In this document: piece after piece, positions 1 to 8,975 of the stretch
How positions within the stretch are numbered: position 1 is the stretch's first letter
Layout: each line of letters begins with the position of its first letter
From: Euwallacea fornicatus
Lineage: Eukaryota > Arthropoda > Insecta > Coleoptera > Curculionidae
Length of the DNA stretch: 64,000 nucleotides
Direction: 5' to 3'
Assembly (NCBI RefSeq): GCF_040115645.1
Contig: NW_027096015.1
Coordinates: 310,001 to 374,000, forward strand
Made by a program: the position numbers and the translations under genes
The notes under the pieces: generated by a model
Database searches by the model: none
What the model saw: only the letters and a program-made list of their open reading frames with translations
Told to the model about the DNA's origin: nothing

Positions 1-49
1 TTCGGCAAATGAGAACCAAATTTGTTAAACAAAGTGTCAAATTACTCAG

Positions 50-58
50 CTCGACGAG
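50..58. other. CTCGACGAG dyad (example of a once-per-monomer site)
   Basis: CTCG-A-CGAG is a dyad with 4-bp arms. It is present in most monomers at about +50 and holds two of the four CpG sites of the unit. Right-end sub-variants break it (CTCGAAGAG, CTCGACCAG), as does CTCGACGTG in the domain I, II and 36.9-38.5 kb units. It could be a protein site or simply conserved by homogenisation. Confidence 0.7.
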
Positions 59-79
59 ATTTTGAAGATGTTACAACAC

Positions 80-87
80 ATCATGAT
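80..87. other. ATCATGAT palindrome (example of a once-per-monomer site)
   Basis: This perfect 8-bp palindrome at about +80 of nearly all monomers contains a BspHI recognition sequence (TCATGA). It is flanked by CAACA (left) and TGTTG (right), which are complementary across 16 bases, so a weak larger hairpin is possible. It is lost where CATTATTGC, CATAATTGC or the 3-base deletion ACATGATTGC occur. Confidence 0.7.
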
Positions 88-136
88 TGCATCTTGTTAA
101 AATTCCAAGAAAAATAGTACTTTAAGTGCTCAAACA

Positions 137-166
137 CACAACTTTTGTGACTTTTCAAAATTTGAA
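137..166. other. Two adjacent inverted repeats near the monomer end
   Basis: CACAA-CTT-TTGTG (137-149) and TTCAAA-A-TTTGAA (154-166) lie five bases apart. Both are intact in A-type monomers with TTTTGTGAC and AAATTTGAAG. In S-type (TTTTTTCAC, AAACTTAGTAG) and B-type (TTTTTTGAC, AAACTGTGAAG) both are broken together. In these types T-tracts about 9-10 bp apart remain, which could favour DNA curvature. Confidence 0.65.
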
Positions 167-527
167 GCTCGATAACTTCGGCAAATGAGGACCAAATTTG
201 TTAAACAAAGTGTCCAATTAATCAGCTCGACGAGATTTTGAAGATGTCACAACACATCATGATTGCATCTTGTTGAATTTCCAAGAAAAATAGTACTTTA
301 TGTGTTCAACACACAACTTTTGTGACTTTTCAAAATTTGAAGCTCGATAACTTCGGCAAATGAGGACCAAATTTGTTATACAAAGTGTCAAATTACTCAG
401 CTCGACGAGATTTTGAAGATGTTACAACACATCATGATTGCATCTTGTTGAATTTCCAAGAAAAATAGTACTTTAAGTGCTCAAACACACAACTTTTGTG
501 ACTTTTCAAAATTTGAATCTCGTTAAC

Positions 528-1935
528 TTCGGCAAATGAGGATCAAATTTGTTAAACAAAGTGTCAAGTTACTCAGCTCGACGAGATTTTGAAGATGTTA
601 CAACACATCATGATTGCATCTTGTTGAATTTCCAAGAAAAATAGTACTTTAAGTGCTCAAACACACAACTTTTGTGACTTTTCAAAATTTGTAGCTCGAT
701 AACTTCGGCAAATGAGTATCAAATTTGTTAAAGAAAATGTCCAATTAATCAGCTCGACGAGATTTTGAAGATGTCACAACACATCATGATTGCATGATTT
801 TGAATTTCAAAGAAAAATAGTACTTTAAGTGCTCAATCACACAACTTTTTTCACTTTTCAAACTTAGTAGCTCGATAACTTCGGCAAATGAGTATCAAAT
901 TTGTTAAAGAAAATGTCCAATTAATCAGCTCGACGAGATTTTGAAGATGTCACAACACATCATGATTGCATGATTTTGAATTTCAAAGAAAAATAGTACT
1001 TTAAGTGCTCAATCACACAACTTTTTTCACTTTTCAAACTTAGTAGCTCGATAACTTCGGCAAATGAGGATCAAATTTGTTAAACAAAGTGTCAAATTAC
1101 TCAGCTCGACGAGATTTTGAAGATGTTACAACACATCATGATTGCATCTTGTTGAATTTCCAAGAAAATTAGTACTTTATGTGCTAAAACACACAACTTT
1201 AGTGACTTTTCAAAATTTGTAGCTCGATAACTTCGGCAAATGAGGACCAAATTTGTTATACAAAGTGTCAAATTACTCAGCTCGACGAGATTTTGAAGAT
1301 GTTACAACACATCATGATTGCATCTTGTTGAATTTCCAAGAAAAATAGTACTTTATGTGCTAAAACACACAACTTTTGTGACTTTTCAAAATTTGAAGCT
1401 CGATAACTTCGGCAAATGAGGACCAAATTTGTTATACAAAGTGTCAAATTACTCAGCTCGACGAGATTTTGAAGATGTTACAACACATCATGATTGCATC
1501 TTGTTGAATTTCCAAGAAAAATAGTACTTTAAGTGCTCAAACACACAACTTTTGTGACTTTTCAAAATTTGAAGCTCGTTAACTTCGGCAAATGAGGATC
1601 AAATTTGTTAAACAAAGTGTCAAATTACTCAGCTCGACGAGATTTTGAAGATGTTACTACACATCATTATTGCATCTTGTTGAATTTCCAAGAAAAATAG
1701 TACTTTATGTGCTCAAACTCACAACTTTTTTCACTTTTCAAACTTAGTAGCTCGATAACTTCGGCAAATGAGGATCAAATTTGTTAAACAAAGTGTCAAA
1801 TTACTCAGCTCGACGAGATTTTGAAGATGTTACAACACATCATGATTGCATCTTGTTGAATTTCCAAGAAAAATAGTACTTTATGTGCTCAAACACACAA
1901 CTTTTTTCACTTTTCAAACTTAGTAGCTCGATAAC
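528..1935 (+). repeat. Eight-monomer block, copy 1 of a long-range duplication
   Basis: The ordered series is GTCAAGTTACTC monomer, two S-type monomers, an AAAATTAG/CTAAAAC/TTTAGTG monomer, two TTATAC monomers, a TTACTAC/CATTATTGC monomer and a TTTTTTCAC monomer. The same order returns at 8800-10207, a shift of 8272 bp, which is exactly 47 x 176. One visible difference is ATTACTCAG here against ATTAGTCAG in the unit starting at 9328. The ATTAGTC state is shared with the unit at 13904, so the 8800 and 13376 copies are closer to each other than to this one. Confidence 0.88.
704..879 (+). repeat. Reference S-type monomer (176 bp)
   Basis: A distinct, strongly linked haplotype: GAGTATC, TTAAAGAAAATGTCC, AATTAATC, GATGTCACAAC, GCATGATTTTGAATTTC followed by AAAG, GTGCTCAATCAC, TTTTTTCACTTTTC and AAACTTAGTAG. 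Identical or nearly identical copies begin at 880, 2464, 8976, 9152, 10384, 12672, 13552, 13728, 14784, 18480, 20592, 23230, 24286, 26921, 27801, 29559, 30965 and 32723. A GAATATC sub-variant starts at 2640, 4048, 5808 and 7568. Related copies with GAAAGTGTCC start at 47824 and 49054. The left half (GTCC, AATTAATC, GTCAC) resembles the B-type that dominates the right end, so S may be an older intermediate or a recombinant; that is inference. Confidence 0.9.
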
Positions 1936-2287
1936 TTCGGCAAATGAGGATCAAATTTGTTAAACAAAGTGTCAAATTACTCAGCTCGACGAGATTTTGA
2001 AGATGTTACAACACATCATGATTGCATCTTGTTCAATTTCCAAGAAAATTAGTACTTTATGTGCTAAAACACACAACTTTAGTGACTTTTCAAAATTTGA
2101 AGCTCGTTAACTTCGGCAAATGAGGATCAAATTTGTTAAACAAAGTGTCAAATTACTCAGCTCGACGAGATTTTGAAGATGTTACAACACATCATGATTG
2201 CATCTTGTTAAAATTCCAAGAAAAATAGTACTTTAAGTGCTCAAACACACAACTTTTGTGACTTTTCAAAATTTGAAGCTCGATAAC

Positions 2288-3695
2288 TTCGGCAAATGAG
2301 GACCAAATTTGTTAAACAAAGTGTCAAGTTATTCAGCTCGACGTGATTTTGAAGATGTTACAACACATCATGATTGCATCTTGTTGAATTTCCAAGAAAA
2401 ATAGTACTTTAAGTGCTCAAACACACAACTTTTGTGACTTTTCAAAATTTGAAGCTCGATAACTTCGGCAAATGAGTATCAAATTTGTTAAAGAAAATGT
2501 CCAATTAATCAGCTCGACGAGATTTTGAAGATGTCACAACACATCATGATTGCATGATTTTGAATTTCAAAGAAAAATAGTACTTTAAGTGCTCAATCAC
2601 ACAACTTTTTTCACTTTTCAAACTTAGTAGCTCGATAACTTCGGCAAATGAATATCAAATTTGTTAAAGAAAATGTCCAATTAATCAGCTCGACGAGATT
2701 TTGAAGATGTCACAACACATCATGATTGCATGATTTTGAATTTCAAAGAAAAATAGTACTTTAAGTGCTCAATCACACAACTTTTTTCACTTTTCAAACT
2801 TAGTAGCTCGATAACTTCGGCAAATGAGGATCAAATTTGTTAAACAAAGTGTCAAATTACTCAGCTCGACGAGATTTTCACGATGTTACTACACATCATT
2901 ATTGCATCTTGTTGAATTTCCAAGAAAAATAGTACTTTATGTGCTCAAACTCACAACTTTTTTCACTTTTCAAACTTAGTAGCTCGATAACTTCGGCAAA
3001 TGAGGATCAAATTTGTTAAACAAAGTGTCAAATTACTCAGCTCGACGAGATTTTGAAGATGTTACAACACATCATGATTGCATCTTGTTGAATTTCCAAG
3101 AAAAATAGTACTTTATGTGCTCAAACTCACAACTTTTTTCACTTTTCAAACTTAGTAGCTCGATAACTTCGGCAAATGAGGATCAAATTTGTTAAACAAA
3201 GTGTCAAATTACTCAGCTCGACGAGATTTTGAAGATGTTACAACACATCATGATTGCATCTTGTTGAATTTCCAAGAAAAATAGTACTTTATGTGCTCAA
3301 ACACACAACTTTTTTCACTTTTCAAACTTAGTAGCTCGATAACTTCGGCAAATGAGGATCAAATTTGTTAAACAAAGTGTCAAATTACTCAGCTCGACGA
3401 GATTTTGAAGATGTTACAACACATCATGATTGCATCTTGTTCAATTTCCAAGAAAATTAGTACTTTATGTGCTAAAACACACAACTTTAGTGACTTTTCA
3501 AAATTTGAAGCTCGTTAACTTCGGCAAATGAGGATCAAATTTGTTAAACAAAGTGTCAAATTACTCAGCTCGACGAGATTTTGAAGATGTTACAACACAT
3601 CATGATTGCATCTTGTTAAAATTCCAAGAAAAATAGTACTTTAAGTGCTCAAACACACAACTTTTGTGACTTTTCAAAATTTGAAGCTCGATAAC
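2288..3695 (+). repeat. HOR domain I, copy a (8 monomers, 1408 bp)
   Basis: This copy is anchored on the monomer with GTCAAGTTATTC and CGACGTGATTTTG. It is followed by an S-type monomer, a GAATATC S-type monomer, a monomer with the rare GATTTTCACGATG state, two TTTTTTCAC monomers, a GTTCAATTT/AAAATTAG monomer and a TTAAAATT monomer. The next copy begins exactly 1408 bp later. The preceding unit (2112) is also repeated at 3520, so the 8-mer match extends slightly upstream. Confidence 0.9.
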
Positions 3696-5455
3696 TTCGG
3701 CAAATGAGGACCAAATTTGTTAAACAAAGTGTCAAGTTATTCAGCTCGACGTGATTTTGAAGATGTTACAACACATCATGATTGCATCTTGTTGAATTTC
3801 CAAGAAAAATAGTACTTTAAGTGCTCAAACACACAACTTTTGTGACTTTTCAAAATTTGAAGCTCGATAACTTCGGCAAATGAGTATCAAATTTGTTAAA
3901 GAAAATGTCCAATTAATCAGCTCGACGAGATTTTGAAGATGTCACAACACATCATGATTGCATGATTTTGAATTTCAAAGAAAAATAGTACTTTAAGTGC
4001 TCAATCACACAACTTTTTTCACTTTTCAAACTTAGTAGCTCGATAACTTCGGCAAATGAATATCAAATTTGTTAAAGAAAATGTCCAATTAATCAGCTCG
4101 ACGAGATTTTGAAGATGTCACAACACATCATGATTGCATGATTTTGAATTTCAAAGAAAAATAGTACTTTAAGTGCTCAATCACACAACTTTTTTCACTT
4201 TTCAAACTTAGTAGCTCGATAACTTCGGCAAATGAGGATCAAATTTGTTAAACAAAGTGTCAAATTACTCAGCTCGACGAGATTTTCACGATGTTACTAC
4301 ACATCATTATTGCATCTTGTTGAATTTCCAAGAAAAATAGTACTTTATGTGCTCAAACTCACAACTTTTTTCACTTTTCAAACTTAGTAGCTCGATAACT
4401 TCGGCAAATGAGGATCAAATTTGTTAAACAAAGTGTCAAATTACTCAGCTCGACGAGATTTTGAAGATGTTACAACACATCATGATTGCATCTTGTTGAA
4501 TTTCCAAGAAAAATAGTACTTTATGTGCTCAAACTCACAACTTTTTTCACTTTTCAAACTTAGTAGCTCGATAACTTCGGCAAATGAGGATCAAATTTGT
4601 TAAACAAAGTGTCAAATTACTCAGCTCGACGAGATTTTGAAGATGTTACAACACATCATGATTGCATCTTGTTGAATTTCCAAGAAAAATAGTACTTTAT
4701 GTGCTCAAACTCACAACTTTTTTCACTTTTCAAACTTAGTAGCTCGATAACTTCGGCAAATGAGGATCAAATTTGTTAAACAAAGTGTCAAATTACTCAG
4801 CTCGACGAGATTTTGAAGATGATACAACACATCATGATTGCATCTTGTTCAATTTCCAAGAAAATTAGTACTTTATGTGCTAAAACACACAACTTTAGTG
4901 ACTTTTCAAAATTTGTAGCTCGATAACTTCGGCAAATGAGGACCAAATTTGTTATACAAAGTGTCAAATTACTCAGCTCGACGAGATTTTGAAGATGTTA
5001 CAACACATCATGATTGCATCTTGTTGAATTTCCAAGAAAAATAGTACTTTATGTGCTAAAACACACAACTTTTGTGACTTTTCAAAATTTGAAGCTCGAT
5101 AACTTCGGCAAATGAGGACCAAATTTGTTATACAAAGTGTCAAATTACTCAGCTCGACGAGATTTTGAAGATGTTACAACACATCATGATTGCATCTTGT
5201 TGAATTTCCAAGAAAAATAGTACTTTAAGTGCTCAAACACACAACTTTTGTGACTTTTCAAAATTTGTAGCTCGATAACTTCGGCAAATGAGTATCAAAT
5301 TTGTTAAAGAAAATGTCCAATTAATCAGCTCGACGAGATTTTGAAGATGTCACAACACATCATGATTGCATGATTTTGAATTTCCAAGAAAATTAGTACT
5401 TTATGTGCTAAAACACACAACTTTAGTGACTTTTCAAAATTTGAAGCTCGATAAC
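3696..5455 (+). repeat. HOR domain I, copy b (10 monomers, 1760 bp)
   Basis: It shows the same order as copy a from the CGACGTGATT anchor through GAATATC (4048) and TTTTCACGATG (4224). It then diverges: the unit at 4752 carries the private GATGATACAAC change and is followed by two TTATAC monomers (4928, 5104) and a chimeric monomer (5280). Compared with copy a, the tail has been replaced and lengthened by two units. Confidence 0.88.
5280..5455 (+). repeat. Chimeric monomer: S-type left half, A-type right half
   Basis: The left part has GAGTATC, AAAATGTCC, AATTAATC, GTCACAAC and GCATGATTTTGAATTT as in S-type. From about +104 it switches to TTTCCAAGAAAATTAG, CTAAAAC and TTTAGTGAC, an A-type right half. 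The switch falls inside sequence both types share (GAATTTC), as expected of homologous exchange between misaligned monomers. The same chimera starts at 7040, so it arose before copies c and d of HOR domain I separated. Confidence 0.85.
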
Positions 5456-7215
5456 TTCGGCAAATGAGGACCAAATTTGTTAAACAAAGTGTCAAGTTAT
5501 TCAGCTCGACGTGATTTTGAAGATGTTACAACACATCATGATTGCATCTTGTTGAATTTCCAAGAAAAATAGTACTTTAAGTGCTCAAACACACAACTTT
5601 TGTGACTTTTCAAAATTTGAAGCTCGATAACTTCGGCAAATGAGTATCAAATTTGTTAAAGAAAATGTCCAATTAATCAGCTCGACGAGATTTTGAAGAT
5701 GTCACAACACATCATGATTGCATGATTTTGAATTTCAAAGAAAAATAGTACTTTAAGTGCTCAATCACACAACTTTTTTCACTTTTCAAACTTAGTAGCT
5801 CGATAACTTCGGCAAATGAATATCAAATTTGTTAAAGAAAATGTCCAATTAATCAGCTCGACGAGATTTTGAAGATGTCACAACACATCATGATTGCATG
5901 ATTTTGAATTTCAAAGAAAAATAGTACTTTAAGTGCTCAATCACACAACTTTTTTCACTTTTCAAACTTAGTAGCTCGATAACTTCGGCAAATGAGGATC
6001 AAATTTGTTAAACAAAGTGTCAAATTACTCAGCTCGACGAGATTTTCACGATGTTACTACACATCATTATTGCATCTTGTTGAATTTCCAAGAAAAATAG
6101 TACTTTATGTGCTCAAACTCACAACTTTTTTCACTTTTCAAACTTAGTAGCTCGATAACTTCGGCAAATGAGGATCAAATTTGTTAAACAAAGTGTCAAA
6201 TTACTCAGCTCGACGAGATTTTGAAGATGTTACAACACATCATGATTGCATCTTGTTGAATTTCCAAGAAAAATAGTACTTTATGTGCTCAAACTCACAA
6301 CTTTTTTCACTTTTCAAACTTAGTAGCTCGATAACTTCGGCAAATGAGGATCAAATTTGTTAAACAAAGTGTCAAATTACTCAGCTCGACGAGATTTTGA
6401 AGATGTTACAACACATCATGATTGCATCTTGTTCAATTTCCAAGAAAATTAGTACTTTATGTGCTAAAACACACAACTTTAGTGACTTTTCAAAATTTGT
6501 AGCTCGATAACTTCGGCAAATGAGGACCAAATTTGTTATACAAAGTGTCAAATTACTCAGCTCGACGAGATTTTGAAGATGTTACAACACATCATGATTG
6601 CATCTTGTTGAATTTCCAAGAAAAATAGTACTTTATGTGCTAAAACACACAACTTTTGTGACTTTTCAAAATTTGAAGCTCGATAACTTCGGCAAATGAG
6701 GACCAAATTTGTTATACAAAGTGTCAAATTACTCAGCTCGACGAGATTTTGAAGATGTTACAACACATCATGATTGCATCTTGTTGAATTTCCAAGAAAA
6801 ATAGTACTTTAAGTGCTCAAACACACAACTTTTGTGACTTTTCAAAATTTGAATCTCGTTAACTTCGGCAAATGAGGATCAAATTTGTTAAACAAAGTGT
6901 CAAGTTACTCAGCTCGACGAGATTTTGAAGATGTTACAACACATCATGATTGCATCTTGTTGAATTTCCAAGAAAAATAGTACTTTAAGTGCTCAAACAC
7001 ACAACTTTTGTGACTTTTCAAAATTTGTAGCTCGATAACTTCGGCAAATGAGTATCAAATTTGTTAAAGAAAATGTCCAATTAATCAGCTCGACGAGATT
7101 TTGAAGATGTCACAACACATCATGATTGCATGATTTTGAATTTCCAAGAAAATTAGTACTTTATGTGCTAAAACACACAACTTTAGTGACTTTTCAAAAT
7201 TTGAAGCTCGATAAC
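5456..7215 (+). repeat. HOR domain I, copy c (10 monomers, 1760 bp)
   Basis: The anchor at 5456 lies 1760 bp after that of copy b. The order is S (5632), GAATATC S (5808), TTTTCACGATG (5984), one CTCAAACTCAC monomer (6160), GTTCAATTT (6336), TTATAC (6512, 6688), GTCAAGTTACTC (6864) and the chimeric monomer (7040). It has one CTCAAACTCAC monomer fewer than copy b or d. Confidence 0.88.
7040..7215 (+). repeat. Second copy of the S/A chimeric monomer
   Basis: It has the same junction as the unit starting at 5280: S-type through TTTTGAATTT, then CCAAGAAAATTAG and CTAAAAC. The spacing of 1760 bp matches the 10-mer period of HOR domain I, so it was copied together with its neighbours. Confidence 0.85.
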
Positions 7216-8975
7216 TTCGGCAAATGAGGACCAAATTTGTTAAACAAAGTGTCAAGTTATTCAGCTCGACGTGATTTTGAAGATGTTACAACACATCATG
7301 ATTGCATCTTGTTGAATTTCCAAGAAAAATAGTACTTTAAGTGCTCAAACACACAACTTTTGTGACTTTTCAAAATTTGAAGCTCGATAACTTCGGCAAA
7401 TGAGTATCAAATTTGTTAAAGAAAATGTCCAATTAATCAGCTCGACGAGATTTTGAAGATGTCACAACACATCATGATTGCATGATTTTGAATTTCAAAG
7501 AAAAATAGTACTTTAAGTGCTCAATCACACAACTTTTTTCACTTTTCAAACTTAGTAGCTCGATAACTTCGGCAAATGAATATCAAATTTGTTAAAGAAA
7601 ATGTCCAATTAATCAGCTCGACGAGATTTTGAAGATGTCACAACACATCATGATTGCATGATTTTGAATTTCAAAGAAAAATAGTACTTTAAGTGCTCAA
7701 TCACACAACTTTTTTCACTTTTCAAACTTAGTAGCTCGATAACTTCGGCAAATGAGGATCAAATTTGTTAAACAAAGTGTCAAATTACTCAGCTCGACGA
7801 GATTTTCACGATGTTACTACACATCATTATTGCATCTTGTTGAATTTCCAAGAAAAATAGTACTTTATGTGCTCAAACTCACAACTTTTTTCACTTTTCA
7901 AACTTAGTAGCTCGATAACTTCGGCAAATGAGGATCAAATTTGTTAAACAAAGTGTCAAATTACTCAGCTCGACGAGATTTTGAAGATGTTACAACACAT
8001 CATGATTGCATCTTGTTGAATTTCCAAGAAAAATAGTACTTTATGTGCTCAAACTCACAACTTTTTTCACTTTTCAAACTTAGTAGCTCGATAACTTCGG
8101 CAAATGAGGATCAAATTTGTTAAACAAAGTGTCAAATTACTCAGCTCGACGAGATTTTGAAGATGTTACAACACATCATGATTGCATCTTGTTGAATTTC
8201 CAAGAAAAATAGTACTTTATGTGCTCAAACTCACAACTTTTTTCACTTTTCAAACTTAGTAGCTCGATAACTTCGGCAAATGAGGATCAAATTTGTTAAA
8301 CAAAGTGTCAAATTACTCAGCTCGACGAGATTTTGAAGATGTTACAACACATCATGATTGCATCTTGTTCAATTTCCAAGAAAATTAGTACTTTATGTGC
8401 TAAAACACACAACTTTAGTGACTTTTCAAAATTTGTAGCTCGATAACTTCGGCAAATGAGGACCAAATTTGTTATACAAAGTGTCAAATTACTCAGCTCG
8501 ACGAGATTTTGAAGATGTTACAACACATCATGATTGCATCTTGTTGAATTTCCAAGAAAAATAGTACTTTATGTGCTAAAACACACAACTTTTGTGACTT
8601 TTCAAAATTTGAAGCTCGATAACTTCGGCAAATGAGGACCAAATTTGTTATACAAAGTGTCAAATTACTCAGCTCGACGAGATTTTGAAGATGTTACAAC
8701 ACATCATGATTGCATCTTGTTGAATTTCCAAGAAAAATAGTACTTTAAGTGCTCAAACACACAACTTTTGTGACTTTTCAAAATTTGAATCTCGTTAACT
8801 TCGGCAAATGAGGATCAAATTTGTTAAACAAAGTGTCAAGTTACTCAGCTCGACGAGATTTTGAAGATGTTACAACACATCATGATTGCATCTTGTTGAA
8901 TTTCCAAGAAAAATAGTACTTTAAGTGCTCAAACACACAACTTTTGTGACTTTTCAAAATTTGTAGCTCGATAAC
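7216..8975 (+). repeat. HOR domain I, copy d (10 monomers, 1760 bp)
   Basis: It repeats copy c but carries one extra CTCAAACTCAC monomer (8096 in addition to 7920), and it ends with the TTGAATCTCGTTAAC transition and the GTCAAGTTACTC monomer (8800). Instead of a chimeric monomer it leads into two complete S-type monomers at 8976 and 9152. The last unit is also the first unit of the domain II duplication, so the domains overlap by one monomer. Confidence 0.88.

Larger units (their letters stand above)
1..2111 (+). repeat. Left domain of mixed A- and S-type monomers (12 units)
   Basis: Monomers start at 1, 177, 352, 528, 704, 880, 1056, 1232, 1408, 1584, 1760 and 1936. The first carries the rare GAGAACC state, otherwise seen at 24814, 28329, 30263, 35182 and 45714. 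The second (177-351) is an outlier with a GTCC/AATTAATC/GTCAC left half and the 175-bp GTGTTCAACAC ending typical of the right end of the window. Units 528 to 1935 form a block repeated at 8800-10207. There is no gene or unique sequence here. Confidence 0.9.

Noticed and set aside
16..26. Assignment to a named plant or insect satellite family from the 176-bp length
   Set aside because: Several unrelated families share lengths near 176 bp. I could not match the sequence to one I know, so no family or species is named.
137..166. Rho-independent terminator from the hairpins followed by T-rich sequence
   Set aside because: The stems are 5-6 bp of AT-rich sequence, the context is a eukaryotic-style satellite, and there is no transcript to terminate.
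352..380. TATA-like promoter at the TTATAC state in GTTATACAAAG units
   Set aside because: It is a single-base variant of GTTAAACAAAG shared by one monomer subtype. No gene lies downstream and nothing else looks like a promoter.
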